In this document: piece after piece, positions 1 through 10,322 of the stretch
Layout of the letters: every line of letters starts with the position of its first letter
How positions within the stretch are numbered: the first letter of the stretch is position 1
NCBI GenBank assembly: GCA_027886185.1
Contig: WOAB01000563.1
Coordinates: 4,836,001-4,900,000 of the forward strand
Direction of reading: 5' to 3'
Length of the DNA stretch: 64,000 nt
Source of the DNA: Rheum nobile
Lineage: Eukaryota; Streptophyta; Magnoliopsida; Caryophyllales; Polygonaceae
Position numbers and translations under genes: made by a program
The notes under the pieces: model-generated
What the model was told of the DNA's origin: nothing
Database searches by the model: none
What the model saw: the letters and a program-made list of their open reading frames with translations, nothing else

Positions 1-305
1 CGGAAGTACAGACTCCTCCTAGAAAAACTCCCTAAAAGACGCTTCCCCTTCACGGAAAGAGTGGTTAGCCCTAAAATCGAGGGGGTGTAGGTTACAATCG
101 GCATGGTGGTAGTTGATTTTGCAGTAAAAAGTGAGGTGAAGGATCATCAAGATCACAAGATCAGGGAACGTCAGCTGTTCGAGTTCTAGGATTTGGGAGC
201 AGGGTGAGAGGCAGAAAGGAGAGCGTTTTTCTTTTTGATTTCATTTTGGCATTTAAAGGCTTATTTGAAAGTGGATACACAGTGCTCATCAAATTGGTAC
301 ATGAT
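1..305. other. Unassigned flank left of the MULE
   Basis: I see no recognisable gene, LTR or RNA here. Frames are short and interrupted. The stretch ends at the left terminal inverted repeat of the MULE. No 8-10 bp target duplication could be matched between this side and the sequence after 5149. Confidence 0.5.
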
Positions 306-386
306 GGTGAAAAAACCGAGCACATTTTTTTTTTTTTTTACTTCGCACTCCTCCTCGGGCGACACATCTGACCGTCCAGAAAACTC
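306..386 (+). repeat. Left terminal inverted repeat of the MULE
   Basis: It aligns with the reverse complement of 5071-5149. Both ends share a GGYGAAAAA-type start, then a T-tract, then an uninterrupted block ACTTCGCACTCCTCCT, then a GGGCGRCACATCT block. The T-tract is longer on this side. The outermost base is uncertain by a few positions. Confidence 0.85.
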
Positions 387-686
387 TTTCCAAAAACCGG
401 TTTGTCTCTGGGCAGTACTAGGTGCAGTCCAAGCAAACCGGATTTTTGATAACCCGGTTTGGTCCTGGGCAGCACGTATTGCCGCCTTTTTTTTGGGGGG
501 AGAGAACCCGGTTTATGAATTTAGTTTATTTATTTTATAATAAAAAAATTTGGTTTTTTGGAAACCGGGTTAAACCTGAGCGGCACTTGGTGCCGCCTAG
601 AGAACCCTCCAAAATTTGGGCGGCAAATTTTGCCGCTCAAATTTTGAATTCAAAATTCAAACATGGGCGGCACATACTGCCGCCCA
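356..686. repeat. Left subterminal palindrome array (6 copies)
   Basis: Six 23-bp dyads at 356-378, 409-431, 466-488, 577-599, 617-639 and 664-686. Each has 9-bp arms of the type TGGGCGGCA and TGCCGCCCA around a 5-bp, mostly AT-rich spacer. The copy at 664-686 has perfect arms. The others differ at one to a few positions, often C/T or G/A. Between them run CCGGTTT-type segments. Subterminal repeats in DNA transposons are commonly transposase-binding sites; that role here is inferred. Confidence 0.85.
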
Positions 687-799
687 GACTTATCCCCCAA
701 AAAAATCCCAGCTCGGTGGTATTTGCCGAGGGGTCGTCTTCTCCGAGCAACGAAAAAACCAAACCCGAGAAAAAAAAAAAGGATTCCGGCGAGTATTCC

Positions 800-1503
800 T
801 TTGAAGACATATGGGCGGAGGTAGACTTGATGGACCATCAGATGGCGGCGGCGGGAGTTCTCGACGGCGATGGCGGCGATCCACTAGTGTCGACGGCGGA
901 ATCGACGGCGGCGCTGGATTTCTGTTTTATTGGCGGCAGCGGCATGGGAGGCGACGCGTCGGAAGAGGGAGGCGAGGCGGGGGAGATGGGAGGCGATGCG
1001 GCGGAGGAGGTGGCGCCCATGACCGGGGAAGAAGGGGTTGGGCTACACGTGGAGCCGCCCAAGAAGGGGCTGGGCCGACGACATTCTTGTAGCTCCACCG
1101 CTTGTACGGGCTTCACAGATGCCTTCCCATGCATATAGTGCAGACTCTACTATATTTGATAGAGCCGAATCATCTAGGATGGCAGAAGAGCGTGCAGCAG
1201 CTCAGCAGGCATCAGCTCGGCAGACAGCGTCTTAACTGACGCCGATGGTTCCTCCAGTTTGGGCACCGGGCGTGGATTCGGGTGTAGGTGTGTCCTTGGC
1301 TAGTGATTCTCCACATTTAACTGAGTCCTTGGATAGTGAGACGGAGAGTTTGTAGAATATTTATTTCTATTTTGACTTCTGTCATATCCCCGGTCTTTTA
1401 GAAGATCCGGAATCTGAGGTGGACAACGACAACTCTGATGATGGCGGAGAGACCGATTATGATGAGGATTATGATGGCGGAATCAAACGAATCTGATGAG
1501 GAA
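800..1503 (+). other. Possible captured or second MULE gene, unrecognised
   Basis: This plus-strand stretch lies between the left palindromes and the OTU region, opposite in direction to the transposase. It is GC-rich, with an open frame from 422 through 1138 whose part after about 800 is Gly/Ala/Glu-rich. A plausible splice acceptor (CTTCACAG at about 1117) is followed by an Arg/Ala/Gln/Ser-rich stretch. Near 1400-1505 there is a strongly acidic Asp/Glu tail just before a stop, in a different frame. Composition contrasts with the AT-rich surroundings. It could be a captured host-gene fragment or an accessory MULE gene. I do not recognise a domain. Confidence 0.3.
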
Positions 1504-1926
1504 TAGATAGCTTTGTATGATTCATGTTCAACTAGTGTAGGCTTTAATGTTTACGTGTACGTGGATTTGCTAAGTATTTCCAAGTAATATTATTGTCTCG
1601 TATTGCATTTTCCCGAATCAAAAACAATTCAAAAAAATCAAATGATTATAAACACAGATTCTGGATCAATCTCAATCAAACTTTCCCACAAAAAGAAATA
1701 CAATATCATATATAAAGTCGATTATAATCCAAAAAACTTAGGTAAGTATGTCAGGTCGCCCTTGAAATGCTCGCTCCTCTACATAAATCTTGAACCTATC
1801 CTTAAAGCGCTCATGACTATCCCATCCATCAACACTTGGATCCTTGTAAATGCGTCACTGTCTTGGAGGCGGTGGAATGGGACAATGATCATTAACAAGC
1901 CAAATATGTAAACATAAACAGTACAG

Positions 1927-3033
1927 TTATAAAAATTTATGAAAGAATAAGTAAATACGAGAGAGTAGGACTCCACGTACCGGTACGTAATGGTCTCTCC
2001 TGCCTACATGTGCTATTGCATAAACCTTTGTCGGAGGCTCAGCACCCGGGGGGGGGGGGGGGGGCCACAATGGAAGACATGTGTGTGGTCCGAACCATGA
2101 TAACACAACAACAACCACTTGGTGTTCTGTGGCAAATGCCAAACCAATAATAGGCATTATACACCAGAAGTTCGTCGTGCACGGTGAAGCAATATAATTC
2201 AATCTCCTAACAAATGCTTCCACCGTCAACGCTTCCTCCCCAAGCATCGCTACGTAGTTGGCTCCATGTGTCTGGACGTGCTTCGAAAGCTCTAACCGGA
2301 CATCAATGTACTCGTCTTCTCGGCGACATAGCAAAACGGCAAGAGAACGAAACCCACAATGACCATCACCTTTGACATTTTGTACTCTAGAAATGTATGC
2401 GAGCATGAAATGATCAATATTCTCGTGTCCCCAGTTGAAGCCGAGATACTTGACCGACTTGTTTGAAGCCGACTTGGACTTGCTTGAAGCAGATTTGGGC
2501 TTTGCAGGTTTAGTGGCACTCCCCTTTGCTGTTGAAACTCCACTGTGAGGTCGTCCGCTAGAAGGACATCCTTTCGATCCCACGGACGATTTCACATTGG
2601 TCGTCTCTTTCTCTGCAGGCGCATCCTCCTCTTCCACTCCTAGCTCCTCATCCTCCATCTTCATCTTCTGCTTCTCCTTCATCTTCTTCATTTTTGCATC
2701 CACATGCTTGTCCCGACCCATATTCCTCTTGGTGCCGGTCTTTCTCGCAGTCATCCTAGGCCTCCCCTTCTTGGTCTCACCACGTGGCGGGTCTTTAATA
2801 TCGCACGATGTAGGGTCCTTTGACTCACACCACTTTTCTGCCATCTTCTTCAACGTAAATCCTTGAACTGTCCCACAAAAGAACTCTTCAATGAAGTCCT
2901 GCACCGTGACATTGTCCGCTGTGACTGCAACACCATCATCGACATCAAGATCCTTTGCATCCACCCCTTCCCATCGGATCTGCTTCCAGAAAATATCAAC
3001 CTCTTCAGGCACTAACGGGTAACCCGTCTCCAC
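1927..3033 (-). pseudogene. OTU-type cysteine protease region of the MULE
   Basis: A 368-codon open frame. Its first ~100 residues resemble the charged linker that follows the catalytic core in MULE transposases, ending in basic Lys/Arg-rich segments. A Lys/Ser-rich stretch follows, then an OTU-like domain from about residue 200. GDGHCGFRS (about 2350-2375) supplies the Asp/Cys catalytic pair, and DHYVPV near the C-terminus supplies the catalytic His. A run of 17 G (2048-2064) writes a poly-proline insert between these motifs. A donor-like GTACGT follows the HYVPV codons, so a further exon may exist. OTU proteins remove ubiquitin-type modifiers; the role in transposition is unknown. About 200 residues expected between the transposase core and this linker seem to be missing. 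Confidence 0.7.
2048..2064 (+). repeat. Poly-G run of 17 inside the OTU reading frame
   Basis: Seventeen consecutive G residues on the plus strand, read as consecutive prolines on the coding (minus) strand. It probably arose by slippage and leaves the frame open. Confidence 0.95.
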
Positions 3034-3067
3034 GTAGACCTTAATTGTGTGTGGGCAAGGCAGTTAC

Positions 3068-4672
3068 CTGTTTGATGTTCTTGTGGCAAAATGGAGAACA
3101 TCATCACACCATGCCGCAACTAGCTTCTTTTTATGCTCATTAAACCAAGTTTGCTCCACATATTTCACCAGGCCTTCACTCCATATCTCCTTAAAGTGAG
3201 CAAGTCTCTCTCTATACTCCTCCTTTGTGTGAGACCTCATCACCCGACGAACACTTCCCGAGAATTTCTTCTCGTCAATCTTCATCATCTTAGCATATGC
3301 CTTCACATTACGGTCTACATGGACCTGGCACAATAGACGACGAACCTTCGGAAACACCAATTTGGCAGCCTTGATCAGTCCTAGCTCTCGATCAGACATG
3401 ATGCATACGGGACTTTTCCCCCCGTACAACCACTTCAATCGTCTCAGTGCCCATGCATAGTGGCTTGTCGTCTCCCTTTCCATGAACACAAGAGCAATGC
3501 AATATGTGTAGTTGGTGCAAGTAAACCCAACAATCTGGAACAGAGGCATACCGTACCTATAAATGCAACACAAAAAATACTTTAAACCCGTAGAAAATAC
3601 CATTATCTAACATAATACAAAAACGAGTAAGGTTTACCTGTTGGTTTTGTAGGTCGAATCCATGATGACGACATTAGGGAACATGCACATAAAATGTCGA
3701 GCGTCTGGATGAGAAATAAACAAGCACGCCAAAACCTCCTTCCCATCTTCCCTCGTCTTAGTAGTAGTGTCCAACAAATAGCCTTTCTCATTCAAAAACC
3801 CCAATGACCATTGTGTCACATTCAGATTGCCTAGGGATTTCAACCTCTCCTTAGCCCTAACAGTGTACACCTGCCTCCTCGAAATCGTTGAACCCTTATA
3901 TTCATTCCTAAGCTGTGTAGAAATAACCTTGGGTCTTGCACCCGCCGCAGTATCAATCATCACTTTCCTACGCTGCTCCTTCGTAAGTCGGGAAGCAAAT
4001 GCATGTCCGATCAAGGTGGTCGAAAGCATATGGTTATGGCATCCACTAACAACCGATATGGTCCCCCCAAGATCTCTAATAGCATTTCCTTCCCTAAAAG
4101 TACCATGCAACAAAAAGGACAATCCTTCTTCTTTGACCTAACTTTATTCACTCGTATCGGGCTGACCTTTTTACCATCGACTAACTTCTTTTTCTTGCCG
4201 GACCTAGGTAACCCGGATCTCTCACAATGAAATATAATCTTTTTAGGCTTTGATGATTTAGTAGTGATCACCATAAAAAGACTAAAACCGACCTTTTGCA
4301 CCCAATCTCTCAATCCTTCCATACTCGGAAATATCTCATTAGTAGTAAAATGGCATGAGAAGTCGATTGCTACAAATTCATCATCACTAGAATCACCCTA
4401 TTTATATACAAAAATTAGTACATTAGAGACTAATTAATAATTAAATTTATACAAACTAATATCAAAAAATTATAGATTATTTCAAAACAGTCTAACATTT
4501 CAAAGACTAAGTACATCTAATCATTTTATACAATAAAAATTAAAATATTACGTACCTTGAAGTACTCAGGAGAAATCGGCGACTGAAAATCACCCTCATC
4601 ATCTAGAGATGTGTGCGCGCTCGAAGACGACTCCGACAACCCCCTCCAACCAGGATCGCTTGACGACGACAT
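3068..4672 (-). pseudogene. MULE transposase with FAR1-like N-terminus, broken
   Basis: The gene reads in four pieces on the minus strand. Exon 1 (4672-4556) starts at ATG with a Ser/Asp-rich leader and ends at donor AAG/GTACGT. Exon 2 starts at 4397 in phase and carries a FAR1-like zinc-binding region (WVQKVGF, C and CPF residues). Near 4125 a one-base frameshift changes frame, after which the MULE core continues to 3638. The next exon runs 3556-3068. Visible core motifs are VIMDSTYKTNR (first Asp), PVCIMSDRELG (second Asp) and the CQVH CxxH element. I cannot place the final catalytic Glu. After TSNR at the 3068 donor, the expected downstream conserved part is absent. Confidence 0.8.
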
Positions 4673-4778
4673 TTTTTAAGAAAAATCGGGTATGAAGTTT
4701 TGGGTTCCAACCATTACTATTACATCTCCAATATATATAGCCGGCCACATGACCGTTGGGAGTGAAACGGAGTATTTT

Positions 4779-5103
4779 TGGGCGGCCCTATGTGCAGCCC
4801 AAATTGACCGTTGTCAATCGTACACTCCCTGGGCTGCACATAGTGCCTCCCATAAGTACTCCGATTTTCGTGAACCGATTCACTGGGCGGCACATAATGT
4901 CGCCCATAAACCCTTATCCCCCAACAAACCCGATCACTGAATCGGTTCTTTGGGCGGCACATGTTGCCGCCGACTAAACCGGTTCAGTGAAACCGATTTT
5001 TAAAAAATACATTTTAAATAAAATAAAAATTGAACCCATCCTGGGCTGCACTACGTGTCGCCCAGGAAACTCGGGTTTTCTGGGCGACAAGATGTGCCGC
5101 CCA
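4779..5103. repeat. Right subterminal palindrome array (6 copies)
   Basis: Six more copies of the same 23-bp dyad at 4779-4801, 4830-4852, 4884-4906, 4951-4973, 5042-5064 and 5081-5103. The outermost lies inside the terminal inverted repeat, mirroring 356-378 on the left. Spacing is about 50-90 bp. The equal number on both sides suggests a functional feature of the transposon ends. Confidence 0.85.
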
Positions 5104-5149
5104 AGGAGGAGTGCGAAGTAAAAAAAACTGGAGTGCGCGGTTTTTCGCC
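5071..5149 (-). repeat. Right terminal inverted repeat of the MULE
   Basis: This is the reverse-complement partner of 306-386, with the same 16-bp core block and the same palindrome at a similar distance from the end (46 bp here, 50 bp on the left). Confidence 0.85.
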
Positions 5150-5185
5150 GAATATTAAACGAGCATCTAATGTCGAGAGGAGCTT

Positions 5186-6720
5186 AAGCCCGTCAATTTG
5201 GATCATCTATTCATTGAGAAAAAAGTTTTTATTTTATTTTATGTTTCTATTGAATAATTTATGTATGTTGATGGCTACTTTATTTTTATTTTATTATTTC
5301 TTCAATTATATATGTTTGGCAAAATTCCTAGTTCTTGTCTCTAAGGTTGGTGTTATCCCGACGATGTGTATGTAGATAGAGTTATATTTTTGCATGAATT
5401 GAAATCGTATTTGATTCGTTACTACATGCGGATCTTATTGAGGTTTGAGAATGAAAGATGATAAGTTTAATAGGTAGTTAGATATTGTCTGAGTCTGAGA
5501 AGTAATAAATTCTATTGAAACCCTATGAATTGAACCGGAGATTTTATTATCGCGATAGCGTTTTAGTTTCTCTTGTGAATTAATAATTATCATAGAAACT
5601 CCAAGTTAGATTGGATCTAGCAAGTCACAAGAGTGGATGTTAATTCAGTTTGATCATAGATTCTAAGTCCTTAAAGGACTTAATTTTAATTAACAAATCA
5701 CAAGAGTGGATGTTGATTTGATCTAGATACATTTTCTATCATCCGAGAGAAATTAGTAACTATCCTAGTGTGCCACACAGACCGTGCAAAGCGTTTTGTA
5801 AGCCATCGAGCTCTGTGCAGCGAACAATGCATGGTGTGCCTCATACACTGTGCGACATAGCGCGCGGCCCATGCACACCTCTCTGTAATCAGAACAGGTT
5901 TGTGCACATAAAAATCCACGGTCAAGACCCGCACCATGCACAGTAAAACTCTTAAAAGACATGGGTTGCGAGTTGTTGGGCCTCTTATTATGGGCCGACT
6001 AGATTCAACCAAGAAACATCATATTGAGATAAGCTTTCAGATCCTCTATCATCGGTGAGCATAGAAAATCTGGGGTGCAAAATGAGGAGGTAATTTCTTA
6101 TTTTAATTAATATTTCCAACTATATTCTTATCAATTAATGATACAAAATAACTATAGTAAGGAATGATACATAATAAAAAAAGCCCTGGGCATTTATTTT
6201 ATTTCCTTAATTATACAAGATATTTATTCTCCTCTTGGAATCCTAATGACCATTCTCATTCAATTTTGCTCTAAAATGCCGTTATTTGACTTGAATGTCG
6301 GAGGTGAATCGGGGGATCCAAGCCCCGCTCTTTGACAAGTTTTTGAGTGCATATTCTTGACGTTCAAGCTTCGATCTAGTTCTTCTCAACCAGATCAATC
6401 GTCTCATCATTAATAAATAATACTAATTTCTACTACTACAATTACCTTCAAATAATTCAGAGTAAATTCATGTGAAGTGTGATTGTATTTAGTGAAGTAT
6501 TGTTACGGTGATCCTTAACTTAGACATATTTATCCCATTAGTTTTTATGTCTTTTCTTCATTATTATTTATTATCTTAGTTATAGATTCATCAATTCCTT
6601 ACTTTTAACGACCTAGCTTACTAGTAGAGTTTCAATTGGTATTACAATGGTCTCTGTGGGATCGACACTAGACTACTACAATTGATCTCGTACACTCGCG
6701 GATAGAATTTAGGCACATCA
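5186..6720 (+). repeat. Degraded Athila-like LTR (putative)
   Basis: The 3' end has the layout of the other Athila-like LTRs in this window: a CTGTGGGATCGAC block, then ...CACATCA, followed after 5 bp by a degenerate tRNA-Asp primer-binding site. The 5' part (from about 5190) recurs in pieces at 6807-6972, 20667-20815 and 22256-22320. The left boundary is uncertain because the MULE ends at 5149. No coding capacity is evident. The segment 5730-5940 is rich in TGTGCA-type words. Confidence 0.45.
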
Positions 6721-6725
6721 TATTT

Positions 6726-6746
6726 TTGGCGTCGTTGGCGGGGAGG
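6726..6746 (+). promoter_or_regulatory. Degenerate primer-binding site (tRNA-Asp type)
   Basis: TTGGCGTCGTTGGCGGGGAG resembles the intact sites at 8449 and 26297, with one or two changes. Its place just after the CACATCA end supports an old Athila-like LTR on the left. Confidence 0.5.
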
Positions 6747-6806
6747 TTTTAGTTTTGTCATGGTCGTGCAGCAGTAATCAACAAAGGAGTTTTTATGTTC
6801 TAGCCA

Positions 6807-6972
6807 GTCAATTTGGATCATCCACTCTTTAAGACTAATTTTTCCTTATTTCATGTTTTTATTTAATAATTCATATATGTTAATGGCTACTTTAAATCTT
6901 TTAATTAGCTCTTAAATTAGGCTTGGGTAAATTCCTAGTTCTAGGGTTGGGGTGATCTCGACGATGTGTCTG
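6807..6972 (+). repeat. Second copy of the old LTR-like sequence, split
   Basis: GTCAATTTGGATCAT and the following ~160 bp, through CGACGATGTGT, match 5190-5360. The copy is cut by the Athila-like element at 6973 and resumes at 20667 (TATATTTTTGC...). It is cut again at about 20816-22255 and ends near 22320 with ATTCTATTGAAACCCTA. The first copy at 5190-5560 is uninterrupted, so the order of events is clear. Confidence 0.6.
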
Positions 6973-8445
6973 TGATCAGCGCTACTTTGTAGGGTTTAAC
7001 TAGGAGTTGTTATCGGTGTTTTGGGTACCATTTGGAGATGTTTAGAGCGTTATTGTAGAGATTGGAGTTGAGGAGTAGAAGTGCGGATATGGTGGTTTGG
7101 AGAAGCTTAAACGAAGACATTAAGAAGACGAGAAGAGAACCACTTGAGAAGACCGAGGAGAGGACGAAGTTAGAAGAGAAGAGGAGCAACAGAGTCCAAA
7201 CCGCGATCGCTGAACTGAGGCCGCGGTCGCGGACATTTACGAAAGGCGAGAAGAAAAGTACGAGACAAAACCGCGATCGAGGGCGAGCAAGCAGCCTGGT
7301 CGCGGTTAATTCGAGAGCAAAGGAATCATAGGAGGAATTTTCCGCGATCGCGGAAATGTGCATCAGCGAGCCGCGCGGGAGTTTGTCCGAAGTTTCACTT
7401 TTATATTGTTTTCCTTTTATTTTATTCTCTTTATTCCGTTTATTTTATTTCCTTCTAAGATTAGACTTGTTATCTTTTTAGCATTAGGTTTGGTTTTTAG
7501 GTTATTTTAACCTAATTTCCATAGCAGCCTTTCGATAATTCAGATTCAGTTTTACATTCAGTATTGTTTTTGTTTCAAGACTATGAGGAGCTAAGCACCC
7601 TTTGCTTAGTCCGACGAATTGAAGCCTTGGTTTGAATTTAATATTGAGATTATTCCTTTCTTTATCCTTGAATGTTATGATTCTCTCGTGCTTCATCCCA
7701 TTGAGTTTTATTAATTTCTCTAGTCTGATCACCTAGTTTTATTAGTATTATTCATATTGTAGGATTAGGGTTTTGAATTCTATTGGTTGATCTAGTTCAT
7801 CAATTATTGTGATTAGTATTATTAATATTGGTTTCCCTAGCGTGACAAACTAGTTGAGATTGGTATTATCTATAGTGCTAGTTCCCCTAATCTGGTCATC
7901 TTGTTGAGATTAATATTATTCATCCCTAATTCAGAGTAGCAACCAAGATTTACTGGAACGAGTTGTGAATGTTTATTGTGAAGAGAATTGATTGCATGTC
8001 AAGTACTGACGAGTTGTTAAGTATTGCATGAGCCTATCTATTCCTGAGCTTACTGCTGCTGTTAGATTTATCTTGATAGTTTCTTGATTGTTTAATAGTT
8101 AGGGTTATCAGGACTAGTTGGGCTGGTAACTAATTTAGAACAGGGATTAGGACATTCATGAGGATTGAGAACTAGGAATAATCAATGATCAATCAACCAA
8201 ACTAAAGGTGGATATTTGTTTGGCTAAGTGTTTTTTCCTAATTGATTACAAACCTTTGCTTTTGTTTCCTTTGTTTACTTGTTTACCAACCATCAACCAA
8301 AAACCCCATTTTTTACTTGTGCATGCAACCTTACATAAAGAAAGACAACTCTTCCCTGTGGGATTCGACCCTTGCTTGCCTATTCTACTGAGTTAGGTTT
8401 TTTTAGGATTATTTTGATAAGGCGATACGACTTTAGCCTCCATCA
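6973..8445 (+). repeat. 5' LTR of Athila-like family A
   Basis: 1,473 bp, closely similar to 19171-20666. It contains family-A GC dyads at about 7201, 7221, 7271 and 7340-7355, the last a perfect 16-bp palindrome TTCCGCGATCGCGGAA. Relative to the 3' LTR it lacks about 20 bp just before that palindrome. A conserved TGTGGGATTCGACCC block lies near its 3' end. Confidence 0.9.
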
Positions 8446-8448
8446 AAT

Positions 8449-8466
8449 TGGCGCCGTTGCCGGGGA
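8449..8466 (+). promoter_or_regulatory. Primer-binding site, tRNA-Asp
   Basis: TGGCGCCGTTGCCGGGGA, three bases after the 5' LTR, is complementary to the 3' end of plant tRNA-Asp as I recall it. This is the usual primer of the Athila/Tat group. Confidence 0.85.
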
Positions 8467-8646
8467 GGCAAGTTTTGTTTTTTCTTTGTGTGTGTTTGTG
8501 TGCCAATTTTTGTGTAGACCTATCTTATGGTCCACACCCGTGCTACTGACTCCCCTCTTCTTGCTTGTGATACAGAAATTAAGAGGACCCTTTCTAGGAA
8601 CCGCAAGATAAACAGAGTTTTGTGTTTTGACAATCCTTGTTTTGAG

Positions 8647-10322
8647 ATGGCTGACGAACAATAGACGCTGAGGCAGTTGACTTCCCCTAATATGCAACAG
8701 CAACCGCTGGCTGTGCAATTCCCTAAGCTGGCGGATGGCGTGAACTTTGAGTTCAAGTCTGGGTTAATCCACTTACTTCCCCACTTTCATGGGATGAGTG
8801 AAGAAGACCCCAATAAGAACCTTTCGGAGTTCCATTCCGTCTGCACCAGCATGAAGCCAAAGGGCGTGACTGAGGACCAGATCAAGTTGAGGGCCTTCCC
8901 TTTCTCTCTAAGGGATTCGGCCAATGATTGGTTCTACTACTTGGCACCAAGGAGCATTGACACATGGGCCAAGATGACAAGGGCCTTCCTGGAGAAGTAC
9001 TTTCCTGCGACCAAGCTCAACAGCCTGAAGAGGAGCATCAGCAACATTGAACAACAGGCTGCTGAGTCGTTGTACGAGTACTATGAGAGGTTCAAGAGAC
9101 TGACTTCTAGCTGCCCCTACCATGGGTATTCAGAGCAAGACCTCGTACTTTATTTGTACGGAGGACTTCTTGACGAGAAGCGTCGAATGGTGAATGTAGC
9201 CTGTGGAGGAAATATTTTGAGCAAGACGCCTGCTGCAGCTTTTGAGGTATTCTTTGAGTTGTCTGAAGGCTCAAGACAGTTTAGTAAGAGGGCGAGCGCC
9301 CAATCAGTCAAGGCTGCAGACTCCCAGCCAAATTCCTCACTAGCTTCTGAGTTGGCTGAGATGAAAGAGATGTTGAGGAGATACATGATGAAGGGTGGCC
9401 AGTAGCAAGTCAAATCATGTGGGATATTCTATGACACGATGCATCCAACCGATGCATGTCCCACGCTGCAGAAGCCCACTGCTGAGGTGAGTGCTATTGG
9501 AGGATACGGCCCTTCAAGGCCAAGATATGACCCGTACTCTAACACGTACAATCCAGGATGGAGAGATCACCCCAATCTGAGGTACGGGAACCAGCAGAGT
9601 ACTCCTCAAGGCCAGGAGAATCAAGAGTATCAACAGAGGACTCCACAATTCCTACAGCGCCCACAATAATATCAGCACTCTGGGGGTCAACAACATCAAT
9701 TTCGAGCTCCATATGACCAAAGACCCCTAGGCCAAGGCGCAGGTTCATCTATGTCCAGTGAGGACCAGATTAGGGCCCTCACTCAAAGCGTCTCAATGTT
9801 GACTGGCAATGTGACCGCCATGGGGTCACAACTTCAAGCGGTGATGAAGACTCAAGAGACTCTCGCTCAAAACATGATCCAACATCAGCAAGAGACGAAA
9901 TCAAGCATTATGAACTTGGAGAAGCAAGTGGGGCAAATCTCCATAGCAGTGAGCAAGCTGGAAGCCCAAGACTCGGGAAAACTACCATCTCAAACGGTAG
10001 TCAACCCGAGGGAGAACGTCTGCGCCATGACACTAAGGAAAGGAGCAGAGGTGAACATCGGTCGTGGCCAACAAAGAGAAATCCGCGACCGCGGAGAAGG
10101 AAGCCGCGACCGCGGATTGTCCACTGACAAGGGGCAAGAAATCGACGCCTTTCCGCGACCGCGGAAAGAATTCCGCGATCGTGGAAAATTCACTGGAGAC
10201 ACGGCAGAAGTCGAGGACAATCCGCGACCGCGGACACAATTCCGTGATCGTGGAAACGCCTCTGGAGCCCCAGTTCACCTCGAAGATGCCCACAATGGAT
10301 ATGTGCGTCCCGACTTCCCTCC
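8647..10322 (+). pseudogene. Gag of Athila-like family A
   Basis: The frame starts at ATG 8647 (MADEQ) and is interrupted by TAG at 8662-8664, TAG at 9403-9405 and TAA after 9666. Each stop falls where the related family-B gag, or composition, suggests Gln. The main piece (8677-9405) holds the retrotransposon gag domain: GLIHLLPHFHG, then DWFYYLAP, then the AFLEKYFPA and YEYYERFKRL segments. A cysteine-containing CGI...HPTDACP remnant follows. The part after 9751 predicts a coiled-coil-like Gln/Met-rich region. It ends in Arg-rich repeats (RDRG, PRPR) that are the translation of the GC dyads. Gag would form the particle in the cytoplasm. The reading frame is cut by the copia insertion and resumes at 17083. 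Confidence 0.85.
10083..10255. repeat. Family-A GC dyad cluster between gag and protease
   Basis: Six dyads of type TTCCGCGAYCGCGGAA occur at 10083-10094, 10104-10115, 10151-10166, 10171-10186, 10222-10233 and 10240-10255. Some have CG-to-TG changes in one arm. The same motif occurs in both LTRs of this element and at about 18027, but not in the family-B element. Confidence 0.9.

Larger units (their letters stand above)
306..5149 (-). mobile_element. MULE (Mutator-like) DNA transposon, defective
   Basis: A 4.8 kb unit bounded by inverted repeats of about 80 bp. It carries a minus-strand gene with a FAR1-like N-terminal region, a MULE transposase core and a downstream OTU-protease region. Both subterminal zones carry six copies of a 23-bp palindrome. 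The transposase has a frameshift and lacks its C-terminal part, so this copy cannot be autonomous. No clear 9-bp target duplication was found, which suggests age or an end rearrangement. Plant MULEs carrying peptidase domains are known; I cannot name the exact family. Confidence 0.85.

Noticed and set aside
2597..2866. Plus-strand frame rich in Phe/Ser/Pro opposite the OTU region
   Set aside because: It is the antisense shadow of the Lys/Glu-rich linker of the minus-strand gene.
356..5103. Regularly spaced palindromes resembling a CRISPR-like array
   Set aside because: Spacers are neither uniform nor unique inserts, the copies sit in transposon ends, and the genome is plant nuclear.
297..5158. 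A 9-bp target duplication of the MULE
   Set aside because: GTACATGAT before 306 and GAATATTAA after 5149 do not match, and shifting the edges by a few bases does not help.
7062..7331. 89-codon frame in the family-A LTR
   Set aside because: It covers the GC dyads and is not open in the same way in the other LTR at 19171-20666, so there is no evidence that it is translated.
8449..8466. tRNA gene fragment suggested by tRNA-Asp similarity
   Set aside because: Only the 18-bp primer-binding complement is present, directly after an LTR. There is no cloverleaf. The same holds for 26297 and for the tRNA-Met sites.
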